64,000 nt of DNA, taken from the NCBI GenBank assembly GCA_026874595.1, contig CM049314.1, positions 23,385,729 through 23,449,728 on the forward strand. Direction: 5' to 3'. Both the position numbers and the translations under genes were made by a program. Shown piece by piece: positions 47,722-61,297 of this stretch. Numbering within the stretch: position 1 is the stretch's first letter; the number at the start of each line of letters is the position of its first letter. The notes under the pieces are model-generated. The model saw nothing but the letters and a program-made list of their open reading frames with translations. It made no database searches and was not told the DNA's origin. The stretch is from Sipunculus nudus (lineage: Eukaryota; Annelida; Sipuncula; Golfingiida; Sipunculidae).

Positions 47722-49762
47722 TTTCTGCAGACAGTTGGTGCAACCTGTATTTTTTTTATATTTTACAATTTTTTTCTCTATTTTTGAGACCTCAAAATAT
47801 GCTGTCATCTGTTAACAGGGCACAAATCATAACTGCTGGACCTGGAATCTTCTCACTTTACATCAGAGACGTACATGAAAAGTCTTCTTTGAAATCTGGA
47901 ATTAGGTCCCTGTTACCCATATTCTTCCATCTATGCATTGGGCTCCGCAGTACCCCCCAGAATAATAAAAAAATTTGATACAAAAGCTCAAATATCTGAA
48001 CAACTAATGCATTGATCACCATGATTCTTTGCACGAATATTTATCATGGAGTGTTTTATCAGTTTCTGCAGACTGTTGGTGCAACCTGTATTTTTTTTAT
48101 TTTTTACAATTTTTTTCTCTATTTTTGAGACCACAAAAGATGCTGTCATCTGTTTACAGGGCACAAATCATAACAGCTACACCTGGAATCTTCTCACTTT
48201 ACATCCAGAGAGGTACATGAAAAGTCTTCTTGGAAACCTCGAATTAGGTCTCTGTTACCCATTTTCTTCCATCTATGGGGCTCGAAGTACACCCCAGAAT
48301 AATAAATAATTTGATACAAAAGCTCACATTTCTGAACAACTAATGCATTGAACACCATGATTATTTGCTTGGATATTAATCATGGAATGTTTTATCAGTT
48401 TCTGCAGACTGGTGGCCCGAACTCTATTTTTTCGATTTTTCACAATTTTTTTTCTCTGTTTTTGAGACCTCAAAAGATGCGGTGATCTGTTAGCAGGGCA
48501 CAAATCGTAACCCCTGGACCTGGAATCTTCTCCCTTTACATTCAGAGAGGTCCATGAAAAGTCTTCTTGTAAACCTGGAATTAGGTCTCTGTTACCCATA
48601 TTCTTCCATCTATGGGGCTCAGCAGTACCCCCCCCCCCAGAATAATAAAAAAATTTGATACAAAAGCTCAAATATCTGAACAACTAATGCATTGATCACC
48701 ATGATTCTTTGCATGAATATATATCATGGAGTGTTTTATCAGTTTCTGCAGACAGTTGGTGCAACCTGTATTTTTTTTATATTTTACAATTTTTTTCTCT
48801 ATTTTTGAGACCTCAAAATATGCTGTCATCTGTTAACAGGGCACAAATCATAACTGCTGGACCTGGAATCTTCTCACTTTACATCAGAGACGTACATGAA
48901 AAGTCTTCTTTGAAATCTGGAATTAGGTCCCTGTTACCCATATTCTTCCATCTATGCATTGGGCTCCGCAGTACCCCCCAGAATAATAAAAAAATTTGAT
49001 ACAAAAGCTCAAATATCTGAACAACTAATGCATTGATCACCATGATTCTTTGCACGAATATTTATCATGGAGTGTTTTATCAGTTTCTGCAGACTGTTGG
49101 TGCAACCTGTATTTTTTTTATTTTTTACAATTTTTTTCTCTATTTTTGAGACCACAAAAGATGCTGTCATCTGTTTACAGGGCACAAATCATAACAGCTA
49201 CACCTGGAATCTTCTCACTTTACATCCAGAGAGGTACATGAAAAGTCTTCTTGGAAACCTCGAATTAGGTCTCTGTTACCCATTTTCTTCCATCTATGGG
49301 GCTCGAAGTACACCCCAGAATAATAAATAATTTGATACAAAAGCTCAAATTTCTGAACAACTAATGCATTGAACACCATGATTATTTGCTTGGATATTAA
49401 TCATGGAATGTTTTATCAGTTTCTGCAGACTGGTGGCCCGAACTCTATTTTTTCGATTTTTCACAATTTTTTTTCTCTGTTTTTGAGACCTCAAAAGATG
49501 CGGTGATCTGTTAGCAGGGCACAAATCGAAACCCCTGGACCTGGAATCTTCTCCCTTTACATTCAGAGAGGTCCATGAAAAGTCTTCTTGTAAACCTGGA
49601 ACTAGGTCTCTGTTACCCATATTCTTCCATCTACGCATGGGGCTCTGCAGTACCCCCCAGAATAATAAAAAAATTTGATACAAAAGCTCAAATATCTGAA
49701 CAACTAATGCATTGATCACCATGATTCTTTGCAGGAATATTTATCATGGATTGTTTTATCAG
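47722..49762 (+). repeat. Three-monomer higher-order unit (about 1,021 bp), two copies
   Basis: 47,722-48,742 and 48,743-49,762 are near-identical trimers. The first monomer has CAGACAGTTGGTGC and CTCAAAATATGCTG, the second GACTGTTGGTGC, the third GGTGGCCCGAACTC and GCGGTGATCTGTTAGCAGG. The few differences include the C-run length. Confidence 0.9.
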
Positions 49763-50779
49763 TTTCTGCAGACTGGTGGCGCCACCTGTATTTTTTTTAT
49801 TTTTTACGATTTTTTTTCTCTTTTTTGATGCCTCAAAAGATGCTGTCATCTGTTTACAGGGCACAAATCGTAACAGCTACACCTGGAATCTTCTCACTTT
49901 ACATCCAGAGAGGTACATGAAAAGTCTTCTTGGAAACCTCGAATTAGGTCTCTGTTACCCATTTTCTTCCATCTATGGGGCTCCCCAGTACCCCCCAGAA
50001 TAATAAATAATTTGATACAAAAGCTCAAATTTCTGAACAACTAATGCATTGAACACCATGATTATTTGCTTGGATATTAATCATGGAATGTTTTATCAGT
50101 TTCTGCAGACTGGTGGCCCGAACTCTATTTTTTCGATTTTTCACAATTTTTTTTCTCTGTTTTTGAGACCTCAAAAGATGCGGTGATCTGTTAGCAGGGC
50201 ACAAATCGAAACCCCTGGACCTGGAATCTTCTCCCTTTACATTCAGAGAGGTCCATGAAAAGTCTTCTTGTAAACCTGGAATTAGGTCTCTGTTACCCAT
50301 ATTCTTCCATCTATGCATGGGGCTCTGCAGTACCCCCCAGAATAATAAAAAAATTTGATACAAAAGCTCAAATATCTGAACAACTAATGCATTGATCACC
50401 ATGATTCTTTGCAGGAATATTTATCATGGATTGTTTTATCAGTTTCTGCAGACTGGTGGAGCCACCTGTATTTTTTTTATTTTTTACGATTTTTTTTCTC
50501 TTTTTTGATGCCTCAAAAGATGCTGTCATCTGTTTACAGGGCACAAATCGTAACAGCTACACCTGGAATCTTCTCACTTTACATCCAGAGAGGTACATGA
50601 AAAGTCTTCTTGGAAACCTCGAATTAGGTCTCTGTTACCCATTTTCTTCCATCTATGGGGCTCCCCAGTACCCCCCAGAATAATAAATAATTTGATACAA
50701 AAGCTCAAATTTCTGAACAACTAATGCATTGAACACCATGATTATTTGCTTGGATATTAATCATGGAATGTTTTATCAG
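49420..50779 (+). repeat. Two-monomer higher-order unit (680 bp), two copies
   Basis: 49,420-50,099 and 50,100-50,779 each contain a monomer with GGTGGCCCGAACTC followed by one with GGTGG(c/a)GCCACC and TTTTTTGATGCCTC. Confidence 0.9.
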
Positions 50780-53700
50780 TTTCTGCAGACTGGTGGCCCC
50801 ATCTCTATTTTTTCGATTTTTCACAATTTTTTTTCTCTGTTTTTGAGACCTCAAAAGATGCCGTGATCTGTTAACAGGGCACAGATCGTAACCGCTGGAC
50901 CTGGAATCTTTTCACTTTACATTCAGAGAGGTCCATGAAAAGTCTTCTTGGAAACCTGGAATTAGGTCTCTGTTACCCATATTCTTCCATCTATGGGGCT
51001 CAGCAGTACCCCCCAGAATAATAAAAAAATTGATACAAAAGCTCAAATATCTGAACAACTAATGCATTGATCACCATGATTCTTTGCACGAATATATATC
51101 ATGGAGTGTTTTATCAGTTTCTGCAGACTGTTGGCGCAACCTGTATTTTTTTATTTTTTTACAATTTTTTTTCTCTGTTTTTGAGACCTCAAAAGATGCC
51201 GTGATCTGTTAACAGGGCACAGATCGTAACCGCTGGTCCTGGAATCTTCTCACTTTACATTCAGAGAGGTCCATGAAAAGTCTTCTTGTAAACCTGGAAT
51301 TAGGTCTCTGGTACCCATATTCTTCCATCTATGGGGCTCAGCAGTACCCCCCAGAATAATAAAAAAAATTGATACAAAAGCTCAAATATCTGAACAACTA
51401 ATGCATTGATCACCATGATTCTTTGCACGAATATATATCATGGAGTGTTTTATCAGTTTCTGCAGACTGTTGGTGCAACCTGTATTTTTTTTATTTTTTA
51501 CAATTTTTTTCTCTATTTTTGAGACCACAAAAGATGCTGTCATCTGTTTACAGGGCACAAATCGTAACAGCTACACCTGGAATCTTCTCACTTTACATCC
51601 AGAGAGGTACATGAAAAGTCTTCTTGGAAACCTCGAATTAGGTCTCTGTTACCCATTTTCTTCCATCTATGGGGCTCGAAGTACACCCCAGAATAATAAA
51701 TAATTTGATACAAAAGCTCAAATTTCTGAACAACTAATGCATTGAACACCATGATTATTTGCTTGGATATTAATCATGGAATGTTTTATCAGTTTCTGCA
51801 GACTGGTGGCCCCATCTCTATTTTTTCGATTTTTCACAATTTTTTTTCTCTGTTTTTGAGACCTCAAAAGATGCGGTGATCTGTTAGCAGGGCACAAATC
51901 GTAACCCCTGGACCTGGAATCTTCTCCCTTTACATTCAGAGAGGTCCATGAAAAGTCTTCTTGTAAACCTGGAATTAGGTCTCTGTTACCCATATTCTTC
52001 CATCTATGCATGGGGCTCTGCAGTACCCCCCAGAATAATAAAAAAATTTGATACAAAAGCTCAAATATCTGAACAACTAATGCATTGATCACCATGATTC
52101 TTTGCAGGAATATTTATCATGGATTGTTTTATCAGTTTCTGCAGACTGGTGGCGCCACCTGTATTTTTTTTATTTTTTACAATTTTTTTTCTCTTTTTTG
52201 ATGCCTCAAAAGATGCTGTCATCTGTTTACAGGGCACAAATCGTAACAGCTACACCTGGAATCTTCTCACTTTACATCCAGAGAGGTACATGAAAAGTCT
52301 TCTTGGAAACCTCGAATTAGGTCTCTGTTACCTATTTTCTTCCATCTATGGGGCTCCCCAGTACCCCCCCGATAATAATAAATAATTTGATACAAAAGCT
52401 CAAATTTCTGAACAACTAATGCATTGAACACCATGATTATTTGCATGGATATTAATCATGGAATGTTTTATCAGTTTCTGCAGACTGGTGGCCCCATCTC
52501 TATTTTTTCGATTTTTCACAATTTTTTTTCTCTGTTTTTGAGACCTCAAAAGATGCCGTGATCTGTTAACAGGGCACAGATCGTAACCGCTGGACCTGGA
52601 ATCTTTTCACTTTACATTCAGAGAGGTCCATGAAAAGTCTTCTTGTAAACCTGGAATTAGGTCTCTGTTACCCATATTCTTCCATCTATGGGGCTCAGCA
52701 GTACCCCCCAGAATAATAAAAAAATTGATACAAAAGCTCAAATATCTGAACAACTAATGCATTGATCACCATGATTCTTTGCACGAATATATATCATGGA
52801 GTGTTTTATCAGTTTCTGCAGACTGTTGGCGCAACCTGTATTTTTTTATTTTTTTACAATTTTTTTTCTCTGTTTTTGAGACCTCAAAAGATGCCGTGAT
52901 CTGTTAACAGGGCACAGATCGTAACCGCTGGACCTGGAATCTTCTCACTTTACATTCAGAGAGGTCCATGAAAAGTCTTCTTGTAAACCTGGAATTAGGT
53001 GTCCCTTACCCATATTCTTCCATCTATGGGGCTCCCCAGCACCCCCCCCCCCCCAGAATAATGAAAAATTTGATACAAATGCTCAAATATCTGAATAACT
53101 CATGCATCGATCACATTGAAACTTTGCATGGATATTGATTATGGAGCGTTTCATCAGTTTCTGCAGACTGGTGGCACCTACTGTATTTTTTTTAATTTTT
53201 ATGATTTTTTACTCTATTTTTGAGACCTCAGAAGATGCCGTCGTCTGTTAACAGGGCACAAATCTTAACCACTGGTCCTTGAATCTTCTCACTTTACATC
53301 CAGAGAGGTACATGAAAAGTCATCTTGGTATCCTGGAATTAGGTCTCTGTTACCCATATTCTTCCATCTATGGGGCTCCGAAGTACCTCCCAGAATAATA
53401 AAAAATTTGATACAAAAGCTCAAGTATCTGAACAACTAATACGTTGATCACCATGATTCTTTGCATGGATATTAATCATGGAATGTTTTATCAGTTTCTG
53501 CAGACTGGTGGCCCTATCTTTCTTTTTTCGATTTTTTACAATTTTTTTTCTGTTTTTGAGACCTCAAAAGATGCCGTCATCTGTTAACTAGGCACAAATC
53601 TTAACACCTAGACCTGGAATCTTCTCACATTACTTCCAAAGAGGTCCAAAGAAAAGTCTTCTTGTAAACCTGAAAATAGGTCTCTGTTACCCATATTCTT

Positions 53701-54848
53701 CCAACTATGGGGCTCCCCAGTACCTGCCAGAATAATAAAAAATTTGACACAAAAGCTCAAGTATCTGAACAACTAATTCATTGATCACCATAATTCTTTG
53801 CACCAATATTGATCATTGAGTGTTTTATCAGTTTCTGCAGACTGGTGGTGCAACCTGTATTTTTTTATTTGTTACGATTTTTTTTCTCTGTTTTTGGGAC
53901 CTCAAAAGATGCCGTCATCTGTTAACAGGGCACAAATTGAACCGCTGGACCTGGAATCTTCTCACTTTACATCCAGAGAGGTCCATGAAAAGTTTTCTTG
54001 GAAACCTTGAATTAGGTCTCTGTTACCAATATTCTTCCATCTATGGGGCTCGAAGTACCCCCCCCCCGATTTATAAAAAATTTGATACAAAAGCTCAAAT
54101 ATCTGAACAACTAATGCATTGATCACCATGATTCTTTGCACGAATATGTATCATGGAGTGTTTTATCAGTTTCTGCAGACTGTTGGCGCAACCTGTATTT
54201 TTTTTTATTTTTTACAATTTTTTTCTCTATTTTTGAGACCACAAAAGATGCTGTCATCTGTTAACAGGGCACAAATCATAACCGCTGGACCTGGAATCTT
54301 CTCACTTTACATCAGAGAGGTACATGAAAAGTTTTCTTTGAAACCTGGAATTAGGTCTCTGTTACCCATATTCTTCCATCTATGCATGGGGCTCTGCAGT
54401 ACCCCCCAGAATAATAAAAAAATTTGATACAAAAGCTCAAATATCTGAACAACTAATGCATTGATCACCATGATTCTTTGCAGGAATATTTATCATGGAT
54501 TGTTTTATCAGTTTCTGCAGACTGGTGGCGCCACCTGTATATTTTTTATTTTTTACGATTTTTTTTCTCTTTTTTGATGCCTCAAAAGATGCTGTCATCT
54601 GTTTACAGGGCACAAATCGTAACAGCTACACCTGGAATCTTCTCACTTTACATCCAGAGAGGTACATGAAAAGTCTTCTTGGAAACCTCGAATTAGGTCT
54701 CTGTTACCCATTTTCTTCCATCTATGGGGCTCCCCAGTACCCCCCAGAATAATAAATAATTTGATACAAAAGCTCAAATTTCTGAACAACTAATGCATTG
54801 AACACCATGATTATTTGCTTGGATATTAATCATGGAATGTTTTATCAG
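50780..54848 (+). repeat. 12-monomer superunit, copy 1 (4,069 bp)
   Basis: The monomer order by diagnostic words is F-E-D'-H-G-F-E-A-B-C-D-G. F: GGTGGCCCCATCTC with CCGTGATC. E: GTTGGCGCAACC with CCGTGATC. D': GTTGGTGCAACC with ACAAAAGATGCTG. H: TTAGCAGGGCAC. G: GGTGGCGCCACC with GATGCCTC. The A-B-C cassette lies at 52,998-54,075. Confidence 0.9.
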
Positions 54849-57800
54849 TTTCTGCAGACTGGTGGCCCCATCTCTATTTTTTCGATTTTTCACAATTTTT
54901 TTTCTCTGTTTTTGAGACCTCAAAAGATGCCGTGATCTGTTAACAGGGCACAGATCGTAACCTCTGGACCTGGAATCTTTTCACTTTACATTCAGAGAGG
55001 TCCATGAAAAGTCTTCTTGTAAACCTGGAATTAGGTCTCTGTTACCCATATTCTTCCATCTATGGGGCTCAGCAGTACCCCCCAGAATAATAAAAAAATT
55101 GATACAAAAGCTCAAATATCTGAACAACTAATGCATTGATCACCATGATTCTTTGCACGAATATATATCATGGAGTGTTTTATCAGTTTCTGCAGACTGG
55201 TGGCGCAACCTGTATTTTTTTATTTTTTTACAATTTTTTTTCTCTGTTTTTGAGACCTCAAAAGATGCCGTGATCTGTTAACAGGGCACAGATCGTAACC
55301 GCTGGTCCTGGAATCTTCTCACTTTACATTCAGAGAGGTCCATGAAAAGTCTTCTTGTAAACCTGGAATTAGGTCTCTGGTACCCATATTCTTCCATCTA
55401 TGGGGCTCAGCAGTACCCCCCAGAATAATAAAAAAAATTGATACAAAAGCTCAAATATCTGAACAACTAATGCATTGATCACCATGATTCTTTGCACGAA
55501 TATATATCATGGAGTGTTTTATCAGTTTCTGCAGACTGTTGGTGCAACCTGTATTTTTTTTATTTTTTACAATTTTTTTCTCTATTTTTGAGACCACAAA
55601 AGATGCTGTCATCTGTTTACAGGGCACAAATCGTAACAGCTACACCTGGAATCTTCTCACTTTACATCCAGAGAGGTACATGAAAAGTCTTCTTGGAAAC
55701 CTCGAATTAGGTCTCTGTTACCCATTTTCTTCCATCTATGGGGCTCGAAGTACACCCCAGAATAATAAATAATTTGATACAAAAGCTCAAATTTCTGAAC
55801 AACTAATGCATTGAACACCATGATTATTTGCTTGGATATTAATCATGGAATGTTTTATCAGTTTCTGCAGACTGGTGGCCCCATCTCTATTTTTTCGATT
55901 TTTCACAATTTTTTTTCTCTGTTTATGAGACCTCAAAAGATGCGGTGATCTGTTAGCAGGGCACAAATCGTAACCCCTGGACCTGGAATCTTCTCCCTTT
56001 ACATTCAGAGAGGTCCATGAAAAGTCTTCTTGTAAACCTGGAATTAGGTCTCTGTTACCCATATTCTTCCATCTATGCATGGGGCTCTGCAGTACCCCCC
56101 AGAATAATAAAAAAATTTGATACAAAAGCTCAAATATCTGAACAACTAATGCATTGATCACCATGATTCTTTGCAGGAATATTTATCATGGATTGTTTTA
56201 TCAGTTTCTGCAGACTGGTGGCGCCAACTGTATTTTTTTTATTTTTTACGATTTTTTTTCTCTTTTTTGATGCCTCAAAAGATGCTGTCATCTGTTTACA
56301 GGGCACAAATCGTAACAGCTACACCTGGAATCTTCTCACTTTACATCCAGAGAGGTACATGAAAAGTCTTCTTGGAAACCTCGAATTAGGTCTCTGTTAC
56401 CCATTTTCTTCCATCTATGGGGCTCCCCAGTACCCCCCAGAATAATAAATAATTTGATACAAAAGCTCAAATTTTTGAACAACTAATGCATTGAAAACCA
56501 TGATTATTTGCATGGATATTAATCATGGAATGTTTTATCAGTTTCTGCAGACTGGTGGCCCCATCTCTATTTTTTCGATTATTCACAATTTTTTTTCTCT
56601 GTTTTTGAGACCTCAAAAGATGCCGTGATCTGTTAACAGGGCACAGATCGTAACCGCTGGACCTGGAATCTTTTCACTTTACATTCAGAGAGGTCCATGA
56701 AAAGTCTTCTTGTAAACCTGGAATTAGGTCTCTGTTACCCATATTCTTCCATCTACGGGGCTCAGCAGTACCCCCCAGAATAATAAAAAAATTGATACAA
56801 AAGCTCAAATATCTGAACAACTAATGCATTGATCACCATGATTCTTTGCACGAATATATATCATGGAGTGTTTTATCAGTTTCTGCAGACTGTTGGCGCA
56901 ACCTGTATTTTTTTATTTTTTTTTTACAATTTTTTTTCTCTGTTTTTGAGACCTCAAAAGATGCCGTGATCTGTTAACAGGGCACAGATCGTAACCGCTG
57001 GACCTGGAATCTTCTCACTTTACATTCAGAGAGGTCCATGAAAAGTCTTCTTGTAAACCTGGAATTAGGTGTCTGTTACCCATATTCTTCCATCTATGGG
57101 GCTCCCCAGCACCCCCCCCCCCCCAGAATAATGAAAAATTTGATACAAATGCTCAAATATCTGAATAACTCATGCATCGATCACCATGAATCTTTGCATG
57201 GATATTGATTATGGAGCGTTTCATCAGTTTCTGCAGACTGGTGGCACCTACTGTATTTTTTTTAATTTTTATGATTTTTTACTCTATTTTTGAGACCTCA
57301 GAAGATGCCGTCGTCTGTTAACAGGGCACAAATCTTAACCACTGGTCCTTGAATCTTCTCACTTTACATCCAGAGAGGTACATGAAAAGTCATCTTGGTA
57401 TCCTGGAATTAGGTCTCTGTTACCCATATTCTTCCATCTATGGGGCTCCGAAGTACCTCCCAGAATAATAAAAAATTTGATACAAAAGCTCAAGTATCTG
57501 AACAACTAATACGTTGATCACCATGATTCTTTGCATGGATATTAATCATGGAATGTTTTATCAGTTTCTGCAGACTGGTGGCCCTATCTTTCTTTTTTCG
57601 ATTTTTTACAATTTTTTTTCTGTTTTTGAGACCTCAAAAGATGCCGTCATCTGTTAACTAGGCACAAATCTTAACACCTAGACCTGGAATCTTCTCACAT
57701 TACTTCCAAAGAGGTCCAAAGAAAAGTCTTCTTGTAAACCTGAAAATAGGTCTCTGTTACCCATATTCTTCCAACTATGGGGCTCCCCAGTACCCGCCAG

Positions 57801-58917
57801 AATAATAAAAAATTTGACACAAAAGCTCAAGTATCTGAACAACTAATTCATTGATCACCATAATTCTTTGCACCAATATTGATCATTGAGTGTTTTATCA
57901 GTTTCTGCAGACTGGTGGTGCAACCTGTATTTTTTTATTTGTTAAGATTTTTTTTCTCTGTTTTTGGGACCTCAAAAGATGCCGTCATCTGTTAACAGGG
58001 CACAAATTGAACCGCTGGACCTGGAATCTTCTCACTTTACATCCAGAGAGGTCCATGAAAAGTCTTCTTGGAAACCTGGAATTAGGTCTCTGTTACCAAT
58101 ATTCTTCCATCTATGGGGCTCGAAGTACCCCCCCCCCCCGATTTATAAAAAATTTGATACAAAAGCTCAAATATCTGAACAACTAATGCATTGATCACCA
58201 TGATTCTTTGCACGAATATATATCATGGAGTGTTTTATCAGTTTCTGCAGACTGTTGGCGCAACCTGTATTTTTTTATTTTTTTACAATTTTTTTTCTCT
58301 GTTTTTGAGACCTCAAAAGATGCCGTGATCTGTTAACAGGGCACAGATCGTAACCGCTGGACCTGGAATCTTCTCACTTTACATTCAGAGAGGTCCATGA
58401 AAAGTCTTCTTGTAAACCTGGAATTAGGTCTCTGGTACCCATATTCTTCCATCTATGGGGCTCAGCAGTACCCCCCAGAATAATAAAAAAAATTGATACA
58501 AAAGCTCAAATATCTGAACAACTAATGCATTGATCACCATGATTCTTTGCACAAATATTTATCATGGATTGTTTTATCAGTTTCTGCAGACTGGTGGCGC
58601 CACCTGTATTTTTTTTATTTTTTACGATTTTTTTTCTCTTTTTTGATGCCTCAAAAGATGCTGTCATCTGTTTACAGGGCACAAATCGTAACAGCTACAC
58701 CTGGAATCTTCTCACTTTACATCCAGAGAGGTACATGAAAAGTCTTCTTGGAAACCTCGAATTAGGTCTCTGTTACCCATTTTCTTCCATCTATGGGGCT
58801 CCCCAGTACCCCCCAGAATAATAAATAATTTGATACAAAAGCTCAAATTTCTGAACAACTAATGCATTGAACACCATGATTATTTGCTTGGATATTAATC
58901 ATGGAATGTTTTATCAG
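54849..58917 (+). repeat. 12-monomer superunit, copy 2 (4,069 bp)
   Basis: The same order and the same length as copy 1. The A-B-C cassette is at 57,068-58,148. The eleventh monomer is of E type here where copy 1 has D, and the second monomer has GGTGGCGCAACC. These differences suggest gene conversion or exchange inside the array. Confidence 0.9.
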
Positions 58918-61297
58918 TTTCTGCAGACTGGTGGCCCCATCTCTATTTTTTCGATTTTTCACAATTTTTTTTCTCTGTTTTTGAGACCTCAAAAGATGCC
59001 GTGATCTGTTAACAGGGCACAGATCGTAACCGCTGGACCTGGAATCTTTTCACTTTACATTCAGAGAGGTCCATGAAAAGTCTTCTTGGAAACCTGGAAT
59101 TAGGTCTCTGTTACCCATATTCTTCCATCTATGGGGCTCAGCAGTACCCCCCAGAATAATAAAAAAATTGATACAAAAGCTCAAATATCTGAACAACTAA
59201 TGCATTGATCACCATGATTCTTTGCACGAATATATATCATGGAGTGTTTTATCAGTTTCTGCAGACTGTTGGCGCAACCTGTATTTTTTTATTTTTTTTT
59301 TACAATTTTTTTTCTCTGTTTTTGAGACCTCAAAAGATGCCGTGATCTGTTAACAGGGCACAGATCGTAACCGCTGGACCTGGAATCTTCTCACTTTACA
59401 TTCAGAGAGGTCCATGAAAAGTCTTCTTGTAAACCTGGAATTAGGTGTCTGTTACCCATATTCTTCCATCTATGGGGCTCCCCAGCACCCCCCCCCCCCC
59501 CAGAATAATGAAAAATTTGATACAAATGCTCAAATATCTGAATAACTCATGCATCGATCACCATGAATCTTTGCATGGATATTGATTATGGAGCGTTTCA
59601 TCAGTTTCTGCAGACTGGTGGCACCTACTGTATTTTTTTTAATTTTTATGATTTTTTACTCTATTTTTGAGACCTCAGAAGATGCCGTCGTCTGTTAACA
59701 GGGCACAAATCTTAACCACTGGTCCTTGAATCTTCTCACTTTACATCCAGAGAGGTACATGAAAAGTCATCTTGGTATCCTGGAATTAGGTCTCTGTTAC
59801 CCATATTCTTCCATCTATGGGGCTCCGAAGTACCTCCCAGAATAATAAAAAATTTGATACAAAAGCTCAAGTATCTGAACAACTAATACGTTGATCACCA
59901 TGATTCTTTGCATGGATATTAATCATGGAATGTTTTATCAGTTTCTGCAGACTGGTGGCCCTATCTTTCTTTTTTCGATTTTTTACAATTTTTTTTCTGT
60001 TTTTAAGACCTCAAAAGATGCCATCATCTGTTAACTAGGCACAAATCTTAACACCTAGACCTGGAATCTTCTCACATTACTTCCAAAGAGGTCCAAAGAA
60101 AAGTCTTCTTGTAAACCTGAAAATAGGTCTCTGTTACCCATATTCTTCCAACTATGGGGCTCCCCAGTACCCGCCAGAATAATAAAAAATTTGACACAAA
60201 AGCTCAAGTATCTGAACAACTAATTCATTGATCACCATAATTCTTTGCACCAATATTGATCATTGAGTGTTTTATCAGTTTCTGCAGACTGGTGGTGCAA
60301 CCTGTATTTTTTTATTTGTTAAGATTTTTTTTCTCTGTTTTTGGGACCTCAAAAGATGCCGTCATCTGTTAACAGGGCACAAATTGAACCGCTGGACCTG
60401 GAATCTTCTCACTTTACATCCAGAGAGGTCCATGAAAAGTCTTCTTGGAAACCTGGAATTAGGTCTCTGTTACCAATATTCTTCCATCTATGGGGCTCGA
60501 AGTACCCCCCCCCCCCCGATTTATAAAAAATTTGATACAAAAGCTCAAATATCTGAACAACTAATGCATTGATCACCATGATTCTTTGCACGAATATATA
60601 TCATGGAGTGTTTTATCAGTTTCTGCAGACTGTTGGCGCAACCTGTATTTTTTTTATTTTTTACAATTTTTTTCTCTATTTTTGAGACCACAAAAGATGC
60701 TGTCATCTGTTAACAGGGCACAAATCATAACCGCTGGACCTGGAATCTTCTCACTTTACATCAGAGAGGTACATGAAAAGTCTTCTTTGAAACCTGGAAT
60801 TAGGTCTCTGTTACCCATATTCCTCCATCTATGCATGGGGCTCTGCAGTACCCCCCAGAATAATAAAAAAATTTGATACAAAAGCTCAAATATCTGAACA
60901 ACTAATGCATTGATCACCATGATTCTTTGCAGGAATATTTATCATGGATTGTTTTATCAGTTTCTGCAGACTGGTGGCGCCACCTGTATATTTTTTATTT
61001 TTTACGATTTTTTTTCTCTTTTTTGATGCCTCAAAAGATGCTGTCATCTGTTTACAGGGCACAAATCGTAACAGCTACACCTGGAATCTTCTCACTTTAC
61101 ATCCAGAGAGGTACATGAAAAGTCTTCTTGGAAACCTCGAATTAGGTCTCTGTTACCCATTTTCTTCCATCTATGGGGCTCCCCAGTACCCCCCAGAATA
61201 ATAAATAATTTGATACAAAAGCTCAAATTTCTGAACAACTAATGCATTGAACACCATGATTATTTGCTTGGATATTAATCATGGAATGTTTTATCAG
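58918..61297 (+). repeat. Superunit deletion form, 7 monomers (2,380 bp)
   Basis: F-E-A-B-C-D-G, that is the superunit without its first five monomers. The A-B-C cassette is at 59,444-60,532. It is followed by F-E-G-F-E-D'-H-G to the window end. Confidence 0.85.
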
